Origin: Acidimicrobiales bacterium
GTDB taxonomy: Bacteria > Actinomycetota > Acidimicrobiia > Acidimicrobiales > UBA8592
Direction: 5' to 3'
Length of the DNA: 64,000 bases
Assembly: GCA_030740795.1 (NCBI GenBank)
Contig: JASLWO010000037.1
Span: forward strand, 1-64,000
Position numbers and translations under genes: made by a program. Below are positions 15,493 to 23,914 of the stretch, piece after piece; the first letter of the stretch is position 1; each line of letters opens with the position of its first letter. The notes under the pieces are model-generated. The model was not told the DNA's origin and did not search any database. It saw nothing but the letters and a program-made list of their open reading frames with translations.

Positions 15493-16742
15493 ACGAAGAA
15501 TATTTCGAACGAGCAAAACTAGTGATCCCAGGAGGTGTCAACTCTCCGGTCCGCTCTTTCCGTTCTGTTGGAGGAACCCCCTATTTCGTAGATCGTGCCG
15601 AAGGGCCCTACGTATGGGATAGTGACGGCCAAAGATACATTGACTATGTAATGAGCTACGGTCCAGGAATTGTCGGACATTCTCATCCACAAATAATTGA
15701 TGCTGTTCAGCAATCTTCAGGCAATGGGGCGACTTATGGTGCCCCAACCCTCGGTGAAGTAGAGATCGCTGAAGAAATTTGTTCACGCGTTGAAGGTGTG
15801 GAAATGATACGCCTAGTTTCAAGCGGTACAGAAGCGACAATGACTGCTATTCGTCTCGCAAGAGGAGTGACAGGGCGCGATAAAATTGTTAAATTCTCAG
15901 GCCATTATCATGGTCACGCAGACAGCCTTCTAGCAGCAGGAGGAAGCGGTGTGGCGAACCAAGGCATATCCGGTTCTGTGGGAGTTCCCACCAGTGCTGT
16001 TGCAGATACTATCGTCACCCCATGGAATGAAATACCCGATTTGGATGATTCAACTGCGGCATTGATACTTGAGCCTCTTCCCGCAAATATGGGTGTAGTC
16101 CCCCCGAAAGAAAATTTCCTACAGGATTTACGCATAGCGTGTGACGCACATGGCGTACTTCTTATTTTTGATGAAGTTATCACTGGATTCAGACTCGCTA
16201 TGGGTGGGGCATCTCAATGGTTCGGAGTCCAACCAGATATTTGGTGTTTTGGAAAAGTAATAGGTGGAGGACTTCCCATGGGAGCTTACGGTGGGTCACG
16301 TGAGATCATGAGGCACGTCGCTCCTCTTGGTGATGTGTATCAAGCTGGAACCTTGTCAGGTAACCCCATAGCCACAGCAGCTGGACTCGCCCAACTGCGC
16401 CTTCTTAACGTCGATGCGTATGAAAAACTTGAAAAAACAGCAGAAAGACTCAGCGATGGACTTTCAAATATCTTCCAAAGCACAGGCATAGACGTGGTTG
16501 TGCCCAGAGTCGGGTCGCTCCTGAGTATCTTTTTCACCAATCAGAATCCATCTAACTTTGATGAAGCTCTAGCCGCTGCAGAAAATGGGATTTATGCAGA
16601 TTTTTTCCATAGCATGCTAAAGCGCGGCGTTGCTTTAGCTCCAGGTCCCTACGAAGCTTTATTCCTTAGCCTTGCCCATACGGACGAAATTATTGACCAA
16701 ACTCTTGAAATAGCACGCGAGGCAGCCGAAGAATTAACCTAA
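15489..16742 (+). CDS. hemL: Glutamate-1-semialdehyde 2,1-aminomutase
   Basis: A 417-residue PLP enzyme that converts glutamate-1-semialdehyde to 5-aminolevulinate. Marks are VIPGGVNSPVRSF, SSGTEATMTAIRLARG, IFDEVITGFR and the PLP lysine K256 in CFGKVIGGGLPMGAYGG. The GTG at 15489 overlaps the hemB stop by 4 bases (GTGA) and matches the family N-terminus; the frame is open further upstream inside hemB, but that part is not homologous. It ends 7 bases from a convergent gene, with no clear terminator between. Confidence 0.95.
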   Translation: MNEEYFERAKLVIPGGVNSPVRSFRSVGGTPYFVDRAEGPYVWDSDGQRYIDYVMSYGPGIVGHSHPQIIDAVQQSSGNGATYGAPTLGEVEIAEEICSRVEGVEMIRLVSSGTEATMTAIRLARGVTGRDKIVKFSGHYHGHADSLLAAGGSGVANQGISGSVGVPTSAVADTIVTPWNEIPDLDDSTAALILEPLPANMGVVPPKENFLQDLRIACDAHGVLLIFDEVITGFRLAMGGASQWFGVQPDIWCFGKVIGGGLPMGAYGGSREIMRHVAPLGDVYQAGTLSGNPIATAAGLAQLRLLNVDAYEKLEKTAERLSDGLSNIFQSTGIDVVVPRVGSLLSIFFTNQNPSNFDEALAAAENGIYADFFHSMLKRGVALAPGPYEALFLSLAHTDEIIDQTLEIAREAAEELT

Positions 16743-16749
16743 ATCTGAA

Positions 16750-17370
16750 CTACGGTCCCTTGCTTTTTCGATGCGCCCCAAGCCAATATACACCGATGAG
16801 CGACCCTATAAATCCTCCAGAAGTAGAAAGAAATAAATCACCTATCGTATCTCCATAAGTTAATCCTAAGCCTCCACCAGCACCGGTGGTATCTACAGCC
16901 CATTCCATAATTTCCCAAATCACGATCGCTAAAGCCCCAAATCCAACACCTAGTAAAACAGCGTCCTGGTTCTGGTCGTTACGTCGAAAGCGAAAAGCTT
17001 GAAACGCGCATACGAGAAAGACCCAATTGATGCAATGCAAAATATCATCAGTGACAGCGAAATTTTCATATAAACCAGCAACGTTACCGAAAGTGTCAAC
17101 CATGAAAGGAGCCACTAAAAAGGCGTCAGCGACATGAGGATACGGAACCCGTTTTACTTTCCGGAATTTTTCAAACACGGGAATCACAAGCGCCGAACCT
17201 ACAAATAGGGGCACTCGCATTCCCATTGCTTTCCCCTCCAAATAACTAATTGGGAGGAAGAGCGCCATCGCGAAAAGAACAACTATCAGCGTTTTGATTA
17301 GGTAGTTGATTCTCCGAGCCGTATCCGTCGTGTCAAAAAAAGCAACGTTATTGGAAAACGATGATGACAT
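16750..17370 (-). CDS. Polytopic membrane protein (DUF2238/YjdF-like)
   Basis: A 206-residue protein with about five or six predicted membrane helices. Several short motifs recall the DUF2238/YjdF group: a D-D-x-x-H near residue 129, W-E-I-M-E-W in a late helix, and Y-G-D-T-I-G-D-L-x-x-S-T-x-G-G before the last helix. Function is unknown. It starts 5 bases downstream of the pgi stop, so both are probably on one message. Confidence 0.5.
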   Translation of the reverse strand: MSSSFSNNVAFFDTTDTARRINYLIKTLIVVLFAMALFLPISYLEGKAMGMRVPLFVGSALVIPVFEKFRKVKRVPYPHVADAFLVAPFMVDTFGNVAGLYENFAVTDDILHCINWVFLVCAFQAFRFRRNDQNQDAVLLGVGFGALAIVIWEIMEWAVDTTGAGGGLGLTYGDTIGDLFLSTSGGFIGSLIGVYWLGAHRKSKGP

Positions 17371-17375
17371 GGTAA

Positions 17376-18977
17376 TTATAAATCTCGATTTTTCTGATAC
17401 CTGTTGATAAGAGACTTAGTAGATGGGTCATGATCAGAGTTGTTTTTAGCCTCGGTAAGATCCGTTGCAATAGTCTCCGTTAGAGATTTCCCTAATTGAA
17501 CCCCCCATTGATCAAAGCTATTAATCTGCCAGAGAACACCCATCGTGAAAACCTTGTGTTCATAAAGTGCGATGAGTTGACCGAGCGTGAAAGGGTCTAA
17601 ACGGTTACCTAAAATCGTTGTACTAGGACGGTTCCCGTCAGAAGATAAATAACCAGTTTCGGTTTTGGAACCAATAGCAAGAGCCTTGCTTTGCGCAAAG
17701 CAATTGGCAAGTAGGATTTCGTGGTTTTTCAGAACCATTTCCCCATCCAAGGTTTCAGTCGGAGGTGTAGGATTACAGAAAGCTATGAAATCAACAGGGA
17801 TAACCGTCGTTCCTTGGTGAAGGAGCTGAAAAAAGGAATGTTGAGCATCTGTTCCTATTCCCCCTAATAGGATCGGGCTTGTTTCGGCATTTACTCTTCT
17901 TCCATCTTCACGAACCTGCTTCCCATTGCTCTCCATTTCTAATTGCTGAAGATAGGAGGGGAAATGTGTTAAGTCTGTTGAGTACGGAATTATCGCATGA
18001 TTTGCATGAGATAAGAAGTTTCTGTTCCAGACTCCAATCATTCCCATGAGAGCGGGAATATTTTGCGATAGTTCTGTTAACCGGAAGTGCTCATCAATAT
18101 TATGGCAGCCGTTCAGCATTGTTTGGAAATTCTCTGACCCAATTGCGATCATTGCTGCAAGACTCACTGAAGAACAGACGGAGAACCTCCCCCCAACCCA
18201 ATCCCAGGTAGGGAAAATATTCTCCGGCAGAATGCCGAAGCTTTCGGCTGCTTTGTGGTTAGCGGTGACGGCAACGAAATGCCGGTGGAGAAGATTAGAT
18301 TCTTCTCCCAATGTCTTTTGCGCCCATTTTAAAGCTACTTGGGCGTTCATAATTGTTTCCGAAGTAGTGAATGACTTTGAATTAATTATGAAAAGTGTTG
18401 ACTCTGGCTCTAAGTAACTCAACTGGGATTCAAGATTTTTGGGGTCAATATTTGATACAAACCGACAGGTAATGTCATTTCCCGAATAAGACCGTAACGC
18501 CGAACTGATCATTAAAGGTCCAAGATGAGAACCGCCAATACCAACGTTCACTATTGAAGTTATCGGCTTTCCTGTTACTCCGACCCACTCTCCGGCTCGC
18601 ACGTTCTCAGCGAACTCACTAGTTTTTATTAGCGCTTCTTTGACTAATGGACTTCCTTGGTCTTCGGATTCACTTGGAACCCGGAGAGCAGTATGTAGGG
18701 CAGGGCGATTTTCAGAAAAATTCATGACTTCACCAGCGAACAAGGACTGAATCTTTTCTGAAAGGTTAAGGCTATTAGCTAGCGATAAGAGAAGATCAAT
18801 TGTCTCATCCGTAACCAGTTGTTTTGAGAAATCAACAAACAAATCCCCAATGTCGAGTGACAAGCTTTCAACACGTGAATAATCTTCAACTAGGAGGTCT
18901 TTAAGCGCACTTGGTTTAAGTGACGAACTATGGCTCTCAAGAGCTTTCCATTCTGGAGAAAGTGTAGGATCAATCAC
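17376..18977 (-). CDS. pgi: Glucose-6-phosphate isomerase
   Basis: A 533-residue enzyme interconverting glucose-6-phosphate and fructose-6-phosphate. Marks are VNVGIGGSHLGP, the sugar-phosphate region FIINSKSFTTSETI, WVGGRFSVCSSVSL, and GGIGTDAQHSFFQLLHQGT with the catalytic His region. The C-terminal GKSLTE contributes the active-site lysine. Length is close to the usual 540-550 residues. It is followed directly by the membrane-protein gene. Confidence 0.95.
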   Translation of the reverse strand: MIDPTLSPEWKALESHSSSLKPSALKDLLVEDYSRVESLSLDIGDLFVDFSKQLVTDETIDLLLSLANSLNLSEKIQSLFAGEVMNFSENRPALHTALRVPSESEDQGSPLVKEALIKTSEFAENVRAGEWVGVTGKPITSIVNVGIGGSHLGPLMISSALRSYSGNDITCRFVSNIDPKNLESQLSYLEPESTLFIINSKSFTTSETIMNAQVALKWAQKTLGEESNLLHRHFVAVTANHKAAESFGILPENIFPTWDWVGGRFSVCSSVSLAAMIAIGSENFQTMLNGCHNIDEHFRLTELSQNIPALMGMIGVWNRNFLSHANHAIIPYSTDLTHFPSYLQQLEMESNGKQVREDGRRVNAETSPILLGGIGTDAQHSFFQLLHQGTTVIPVDFIAFCNPTPPTETLDGEMVLKNHEILLANCFAQSKALAIGSKTETGYLSSDGNRPSTTILGNRLDPFTLGQLIALYEHKVFTMGVLWQINSFDQWGVQLGKSLTETIATDLTEAKNNSDHDPSTKSLINRYQKNRDL

Positions 18978-19000
18978 AATTACTATGATTGCACGTTATT

Positions 19001-19801
19001 TCAACTAGATGCTTCTTCTAATGTTTCTTCGTAAGCTTCCAAAGCTTCTGGGTTCATCTCAACGAACTCCATAAAGCTTGCTGAAATAGACTGGGGAGAT
19101 ATTCCATCTTCCCATTCAGGTAACTCTCCTGATTCAGCCCATAGAATATAAGCCTCTAATTGTTGTGTACCTTCTAGACCATGTGTTACACGTTCGTAGA
19201 GGACAACTTCAAGAATTTCAATAGATTCTAAAGCTGCAAAACCAGGCATGACTCCCTGATTCTGAGCAATTCGCTGCCCACCTTCCCTGTTAGAGTCCCC
19301 GTAGGGTGTCCCAGCTGGTGAAGATCCATTTACTACCCAAGCGATGTGGCTCTCAACATCAGGGAAGGTCTTTACTACTTCCCCCTCGTTAAGTTGGTAT
19401 CCGACTCCACCTCCTCCTCCTGCTCCATGGCAGGAAGAGCAATTAGCATCGTAAACTGCACCACCAGCTGCTACTGGACCCTCGTCATCGTAGGTAGGTT
19501 TTTCTAAAGTCCCCCAAATCATAAATGCCCAAATTGGAAGGAATAACGCTACTGGTGCCATCCAAACTGGGATTTTTTTGCGTTCTTGTGCTGCTGTTAC
19601 CCAAGGGGCAATTGGTTTAGGTGGTTCAATTTTTTCAATTACTGGCTCAGTAACTACAGGTTCGGTGATAGTGGGTTCCGAAGCGGAGGCGGTAACTTCA
19701 GCAGAGTCGCTACCAGTAGCGTCATTACCTGATGCAGCGCCAGTAAGTTGCGCACGAGCTTCTCGCGAGCGCTCCAATAAATAATCAGGAATTTCAACCA
19801 C
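19001..19801 (-). CDS. Membrane-anchored monoheme cytochrome c
   Basis: A 266-residue protein with a cytoplasmic N-terminal stretch, one membrane helix (about 77-96) and an extracytoplasmic cytochrome c domain with C121-S-S-C124-H125. A Met in GVMPGF is a likely axial ligand. GTG at 19801 is chosen because GGAGG lies five bases upstream; it gives the N-terminus MVEIPDYLLERS. That motif recurs on the cytochrome b subunit IV gene at 22222 and nuoC2 at 42920. The region between the motif and the helix is Thr/Glu/Pro-rich. It diverges from the bc operon and probably carries electrons for it. Confidence 0.82.
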   Translation of the reverse strand: MVEIPDYLLERSREARAQLTGAASGNDATGSDSAEVTASASEPTITEPVVTEPVIEKIEPPKPIAPWVTAAQERKKIPVWMAPVALFLPIWAFMIWGTLEKPTYDDEGPVAAGGAVYDANCSSCHGAGGGGGVGYQLNEGEVVKTFPDVESHIAWVVNGSSPAGTPYGDSNREGGQRIAQNQGVMPGFAALESIEILEVVLYERVTHGLEGTQQLEAYILWAESGELPEWEDGISPQSISASFMEFVEMNPEALEAYEETLEEASS

Positions 19802-19895
19802 TGCGGCCTCCAAGGGCGGTAATTAGAGAAAAATCAATATTGCTATTTGATAAGAAAGCCCAGTTACCTTCTTCGAGCTTTCTTAATTCAAATAC

Positions 19896-19910
19896 GTGTA
19901 CTGCGTACAC
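19896..19910. promoter_or_regulatory. Operator-like palindrome GTGTAC-N3-GTACAC
   Basis: A perfect 6-bp inverted repeat with a 3-base spacer lies 95 bases upstream of the cytochrome c start (minus strand). Its size and symmetry fit a site for a dimeric regulator. Which regulator is not evident. Confidence 0.4.
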
Positions 19911-20237
19911 TACCCTTCCTTTTCTACTAGGGGTTCGCTCCAAACAAAAACCATCGGAGTCCCTAAACACTGTGCCTTACGCTTATAAGAATAGTTCCCA
20001 ACCATAGATGTTCGCCTAGTCAAGACACACCCTTTTCTTTTTTGTGGAAGATCCACGATTGACAGAATACATTGCTTCTTAAGGTTGTTTACCGACCCTT
20101 AAATGATCACTCTTCCCCCTTGATATAAAAGATTGAATTTGCGCTACTTTTTTATCCCAACTATTCCTAACTTCTATCGGGATCTTCTGTGTAATAACTA
20201 GTTCTATAACGTAAAAATAAACTTAAGGGGTCTTATT

Positions 20238-20349
20238 CACCCTTTTCAGTAAGAAGGGTGCCACGATGTGTTAACGGCTGAAATGTCGTGGTAAAAATTA
20301 GATAAGCGCTTCTGCTCAAATTGAGTGGAAGCATACTTGTGAACCACTC
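20238..20349 (+). promoter_or_regulatory. Three hairpins in the leader of the bc operon
   Basis: Three stems follow each other just before the first gene: 20238-20244 with 20254-20260 (7 bp), 20261-20266 with 20286-20291 (6 bp, immediately adjacent), and 20323-20328 with 20344-20349 (6 bp). The last ends right before the GAGGGGAAG ribosome-binding site of the gene at 20367. This suggests a structured mRNA leader; I cannot match it to a known riboswitch. Confidence 0.4.
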
Positions 20350-20366
20350 GCGAGGGGAAGTAAAAA

Positions 20367-20963
20367 GTGGCCCAACAAAGGCCTGTTGATGTAGCAGTAA
20401 ATAAATTCTACGGAGCGATGATTACAGCAACCGTAGCTATATTTGCCATCGTGGCTTTTTGGGTTGGGTTAACGCGGGACTCAAATGGGCGTCAATTCCC
20501 ATACTTAAATACAGCTTTCGTTTTGAGTTGGTTAATCGCAGTTTTTATGGTGGTTGGGATTCTACAATACGCCCGCCGGAGACCAATCAATCAAGAAGCA
20601 ACCTGGGCCGAGGCAAGCATATGGTCAGCGTATGTATTCTTCTTCCTATTCTGGATTTATGGGGTAATCCCTCACCAATGGCTGACCTTTGCTAGCAATG
20701 ATCTTTCTTGGCGTGCAGATAAAGAACTAATTGGTCCTACTGGGTTGGGATTTACAAACGGGGAAGGACTCCTGCAATGGGCTTTGCCGTTCAAATTGAA
20801 TTATTTAGTCGTGGGAGACTTAATTGTCGTTGTTATTTACGGGCTTGGTCTTGTAGCTAATGTAGTCCTCTGGTCAATCTGGCAAAACCGTGGAAAGGTG
20901 GCTCCACCTGAAATTGAAGAATCCACTTATGGTCGACCTCTGCTAAGAGAAGGGGCTTCATAA
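20367..20963 (+). CDS. Unrecognised membrane protein, first gene of the bc operon
   Basis: A 198-residue protein with about four membrane helices (roughly 17-35, 47-67, 84-104, 145-170) and a hydrophilic loop between the third and fourth. I do not recognise a family. The loop motif P-H-Q-W-L-T-F and the fourth helix are reminiscent of quinone-oxidoreductase membrane subunits, but no cofactor ligands are evident. It starts with GTG after GAGGGGAAG and its stop directly abuts the ferredoxin gene. A role as accessory subunit of the bc complex is inferred from position only. Confidence 0.6.
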   Translation: MAQQRPVDVAVNKFYGAMITATVAIFAIVAFWVGLTRDSNGRQFPYLNTAFVLSWLIAVFMVVGILQYARRRPINQEATWAEASIWSAYVFFFLFWIYGVIPHQWLTFASNDLSWRADKELIGPTGLGFTNGEGLLQWALPFKLNYLVVGDLIVVVIYGLGLVANVVLWSIWQNRGKVAPPEIEESTYGRPLLREGAS

Positions 20964-21380
20964 ATGGGTGTTTTAGATGCAAACCCTCCGCTTCCTGAAT
21001 TCAGGGACGACTATGTTCTCCAAGAAGTTGACCTAGACTGGTTATCAAAGGCAGTAAAACCGAAACAGTTTATTCATATTGACCAATCCGAATGCATCAT
21101 GTGTGAAGGTTGTGTGGATATTTGCCCTTGGAAATGCATCCACATGGTACGACCAGAGGCAATAGATGTAGCAGTGGGTACAGAACAACCCGGGGATGAC
21201 CCTACCGATCATGTTATTTTCACAATTGATGATGACGTTTGTACCCGTTGCGCTCTTTGTGTTGATAGGTGCCCAACCGGCGTCATTATCCTCGGAAAGT
21301 TAGAAAATCCACCGGCAGGTGGAGACAACCATCAACGTATGCCAAGCCATGGGTATGGCTATGGGATGAGACTGGGCTAA
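20964..21380 (+). CDS. Two-cluster [4Fe-4S] ferredoxin-type protein
   Basis: A 138-residue iron-sulfur protein with two complete C-x2-C-x2-C-x3-C-P motifs: C44/C47/C50/C54 and C93/C96/C99/C103. The spacer between the motifs is long (about 38 residues), unlike small bacterial ferredoxins, and recalls NuoI-like or oxidoreductase electron-transfer subunits. No membrane helix or signal peptide is present, so it faces the cytoplasm. Its location inside a bc operon is unusual and suggests a cytoplasmic electron input or output to the membrane complex. Confidence 0.8.
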   Translation: MGVLDANPPLPEFRDDYVLQEVDLDWLSKAVKPKQFIHIDQSECIMCEGCVDICPWKCIHMVRPEAIDVAVGTEQPGDDPTDHVIFTIDDDVCTRCALCVDRCPTGVIILGKLENPPAGGDNHQRMPSHGYGYGMRLG

Positions 21381-21387
21381 GAAAGAA

Positions 21388-21441
21388 ATGGTAGAAACGA
21401 AAACTTTTCAAGACAAATCAAAGATTAAGGTAAGGAATTAA
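21388..21441 (+). CDS. 17-codon bridging mini-ORF
   Basis: An ATG eight bases after the ferredoxin stop opens 17 codons (peptide MVETKTFQDKSKIKVRN) that end with TAA one base before the GTG of the cytochrome b gene. It thus covers nearly the whole 62-base gap. The start is preceded by GAAAGAA, a weak ribosome-binding site. It may serve translational coupling rather than make a functional peptide; it could also be chance. Confidence 0.3.
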   Translation: MVETKTFQDKSKIKVRN

Positions 21442-21442
21442 C

Positions 21443-22207
21443 GTGGCAAAACAGTCACTTGGCGAGAAACTCGCTGATATCTCTGAAAAAACTAAATCCT
21501 CGCAGGCGTGGAATTCTATTTTCCGTCCGGGATCAATATTTAGGAAAGGCTACTCTGATAGCCCTCGTAACCGGTCGTATGTTGTCATGAACAGCCTGAT
21601 CTACCATCTCCACCCAGTAAAAGTAAAACGACATGCAGTTAAAGTCAGCTACACCCTTTGTTTAGGCGGGCTTAGCTTCTTTCTATTTATTCTTTTGACC
21701 GTTACCGGAATTTTCTTAATGTTCTTTTATCGACCCACTGCTGCACAAGCATGGGATGACATATACACGCTACAGACTTCGGTGACCTTCGGGCTCTTTG
21801 TTCGAAATATGCATAGGTGGACAGCTCATCTGATGGTATTAACTGTTTTCCTTCATATGGCTCGAGTCTTTTACCATGGGGCTTACAAAGCACCAAGGGA
21901 GTTTAATTGGGTAATTGGAGTTATTCTCCTGACGTTAACGCTTCTACTCTCATTTACTGGCTACCTGCTCCCATGGGACCAGTTAGCACTCTGGGCTGTC
22001 ACAGTGGGAACGAATATGATGGGGTACACCCCTGTCTTTGGTGACCAAGTCCGTTTTGTGCTCTTGGGAGGAGTCGAAATAGGAACGGACACATTATTAC
22101 GATGGTACGTCCTACATGTTCTCATGTTGCCGTTCGTAGCCGTCATCTTTATGGCGATTCATTTTTGGCGAGTAAGGAAAGATGGAGGTATCTCAGGTCC
22201 ACTTTAG
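21443..22207 (+). CDS. Cytochrome b N-terminal half (cytochrome b6-like)
   Basis: A 254-residue protein equal to the first four helices of cytochrome b. Heme-binding histidines are in the helix around NMHRWTAHLMVLTVFLH and in the late segment with YVLHVLMLPFV and IHFWRV. GYLLPWDQLALWAVTV matches the Q-site helix region. The protein ends after helix D, and the C-terminal half is encoded by the next gene, so this is the split (b6/subunit IV) arrangement. Start is GTG at 21443 after AAGGA. Confidence 0.88.
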   Translation: MAKQSLGEKLADISEKTKSSQAWNSIFRPGSIFRKGYSDSPRNRSYVVMNSLIYHLHPVKVKRHAVKVSYTLCLGGLSFFLFILLTVTGIFLMFFYRPTAAQAWDDIYTLQTSVTFGLFVRNMHRWTAHLMVLTVFLHMARVFYHGAYKAPREFNWVIGVILLTLTLLLSFTGYLLPWDQLALWAVTVGTNMMGYTPVFGDQVRFVLLGGVEIGTDTLLRWYVLHVLMLPFVAVIFMAIHFWRVRKDGGISGPL

Positions 22208-22221
22208 GATGAGAAAAAAAC

Positions 22222-22950
22222 ATGGCTGAAATTCCTGAACATTTATTAAAAAGAGCTGAAGAAGCTAAAGCACGAGCAGGTGCAGAATCAGAAGGCGAAC
22301 CCGTCCCTAACGAAGCTACTGAAACCAAAGTTCCCGAAGAACTTCTTGACCGAACCAAAGCCGCTGGAGACCGAGATACGACGCTTGCAACCAAAGAGTC
22401 AGGGACACAAGTAGAACCGCCACAACTACCAGCACCAACAGGGTCAGGTCCGGCTGGCCACACTCAGAGGCTACTTACAGTAGTTAAGTCAGGGTCTATC
22501 CAGGACGTAAAACTAAAACCGGTAGATAAAGTCCATGTCTGGCCGCATCTCCTTGTTGTTGAATTCGTTGCTGCATTAGCAATAACTGCTTTTTCTACTG
22601 TCTTTTCAATATTTGTGAATGCGCCACTTCTAGAGCTAGCAAACTTTAATCAAACTCCGAACCCTTCAAAAGCCCCATGGTATTTCCTCGGACTTCAAGA
22701 ACTTTTAACAATGTTCCATCCGATGGTGGCTGGAGTAACAATTCCAGGTTTAGCCCTTTTCCTATTGATCTTGGCTCCATACATAGATAGAAACCCTTCC
22801 AACAAACCTGAAGACCGTAAATTCGCTATCTCATTAATGACTATCCATCTAATGTTTTGGGCGGTACTCGTAATGATTGGGTCCTTCTTCCGCGGGCCAG
22901 GATTCAACTTCATATTCCCTTGGGCAGATGGGCTCTTCTTCGAACTATGA
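22222..22950 (+). CDS. Cytochrome b C-terminal half (subunit IV-like) with N-terminal tag motif
   Basis: A 242-residue protein. Residues 1-12 read MAEIPEHLLKRA, followed by a charged, low-complexity cytoplasmic stretch to about residue 105. The rest is the three-helix subunit IV/cytochrome b C-domain, with the Q-o site region N-P-S-K-A-P-W-Y-F-L-G-L-Q-E-L-L, where PEWY of typical cytochrome b is APWY. The N-terminal extension is much longer than in plant or cyanobacterial subunit IV (about 160 residues) and shares its first residues with two other respiratory proteins in this window. Confidence 0.85.
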   Translation: MAEIPEHLLKRAEEAKARAGAESEGEPVPNEATETKVPEELLDRTKAAGDRDTTLATKESGTQVEPPQLPAPTGSGPAGHTQRLLTVVKSGSIQDVKLKPVDKVHVWPHLLVVEFVAALAITAFSTVFSIFVNAPLLELANFNQTPNPSKAPWYFLGLQELLTMFHPMVAGVTIPGLALFLLILAPYIDRNPSNKPEDRKFAISLMTIHLMFWAVLVMIGSFFRGPGFNFIFPWADGLFFEL

Positions 22951-23021
22951 CCTATTACTCACCGATCGTTATTCACTCAGACAAGGGAATTAATAAAGAG
23001 ACTTGGACCTATCAGTGGTAG
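22947..23021 (+). CDS. 24-codon bridging mini-ORF
   Basis: An ATG overlapping the subunit IV stop (ATGA) opens 24 codons that end with TAG at 23019-23021, just inside the Rieske gene (7 bases past the alternative GTG at 23015). It spans the complete 52-base gap. The peptide is polar and aromatic, begins MTYYSPIVIHSDKG and has no recognisable motif. It may be a coupling ORF or chance. Confidence 0.3.
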   Translation: MTYYSPIVIHSDKGINKETWTYQW

Positions 23022-23884
23022 TTCTAGCTTTTGCCATACCGGCTGTAGTAATTCTCGGATCTCTTTTACTCTTTGCTGCTTCACGCCGTAGCGAAACTAC
23101 GAAAGCTGAAGGGCAGCTAAGTAAAGAAACGCGCCAACGAGACTTAGATTCTCAAGGGTCTGATGAAACCGCTTCTACCGGATCGGGGCAGATAAGCGGA
23201 CGAGAAATAGAGAGAGCGGCAGTAATAGAAAGACTCGGACGAGACGAGATTGAAGAACCTGAAATAACCGTTCCAGTCCAATGGACTGCTCCAGATGAAG
23301 AAGCCGTTGGAGTGGCAAGGAGACAGTTTTTAAACAGAAGCATCGTTGGTTTAATGGGTTTGTCAATAACAAGCTTCGGAGCGGCCTGTATAGCGTTTCT
23401 ATACGGAGGAGGAGGCGGCGGCGGATTCGGTTCAAAAATCAAAGTAGGGAACGTAACCGATGTAGAAGCGAAAATAGATGCTGCGAATGGTTTCCTTTAT
23501 GTTCCCGAAGGACGTATGTGGGTCACAAAATATCCTTTAGGGTCGATTAAAAAAGCGGAAGCCGCCTATTCATCTCCTGAACTTGCAGGAATGCAATCAG
23601 GACTCGTTGCTTTGTACCAGAAATGCCCACACCTTGGTTGTCGAGTACCAGAATGCTTAACATCTCAATGGTTTGAATGCCCATGCCATGGTTCACAATA
23701 CAACCGAGTAGGAGAGAAAAGAAGCGGGCCTGCTCCAAGGGGAATGGATCGATTTGCAATGGAAGTTAAAGACGGAGTTTTCGTAGTCGATACGGGAACC
23801 ATTATTCAAGGACCCCCTATAGGTACAAACACCACTGGACAAGAAGCCGAAGGACCTAACTGTATAGGACAGTCAGATCATTAA
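23003..23884 (+). CDS. Rieske iron-sulfur subunit of the bc complex
   Basis: A 293-residue Rieske protein. The [2Fe-2S] motifs C208-P-H210-L-G-C213 and C226-P-C228-H229-G-S are complete, including the disulfide pair. It has two hydrophobic helices (about 5-26 and 112-136) with a charged cytoplasmic segment between, and a run of seven glycines (135-141) at the hinge between membrane helix and head domain. The second helix follows A-R-R-Q-F-L-N-R, like a twin-arginine region. Start is TTG 23003 or GTG 23015; both leave the first helix intact. Confidence 0.9.
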   Translation: MDLSVVVLAFAIPAVVILGSLLLFAASRRSETTKAEGQLSKETRQRDLDSQGSDETASTGSGQISGREIERAAVIERLGRDEIEEPEITVPVQWTAPDEEAVGVARRQFLNRSIVGLMGLSITSFGAACIAFLYGGGGGGGFGSKIKVGNVTDVEAKIDAANGFLYVPEGRMWVTKYPLGSIKKAEAAYSSPELAGMQSGLVALYQKCPHLGCRVPECLTSQWFECPCHGSQYNRVGEKRSGPAPRGMDRFAMEVKDGVFVVDTGTIIQGPPIGTNTTGQEAEGPNCIGQSDH

Positions 23885-23914
23885 ATAGGAAACCCAAGAA
23901 GAGACAACGAACAA

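Larger units (their letters stand above)
19802..20366. promoter_or_regulatory. 565-base divergent intergenic region
   Basis: This is the only gene-free stretch over 300 bases in the window. It separates the minus-strand cytochrome c gene from the plus-strand bc/nuo array and should hold promoters for both. A TTGACA occurs at 20059-20064, but no good -10 is placed 16-18 bases after it. The notable elements are the palindrome at 19896-19910 and a cluster of three hairpins at 20238-20349, listed separately. I see no ORF or known RNA family in it. Confidence 0.55.

Noticed and set aside
15519-15840. Antisense ORFs inside hemL and the other conserved genes
   Set aside because: They lie opposite well-conserved coding sequence, show no protein motifs and lack ribosome-binding sites, so they are treated as shadows.
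21443-22950. Photosynthetic cytochrome b6f complex
   Set aside because: Only the split of cytochrome b is shared. No cytochrome f, PetG/L/N or photosystem genes are present, and the surrounding genes are respiratory and actinobacterial.
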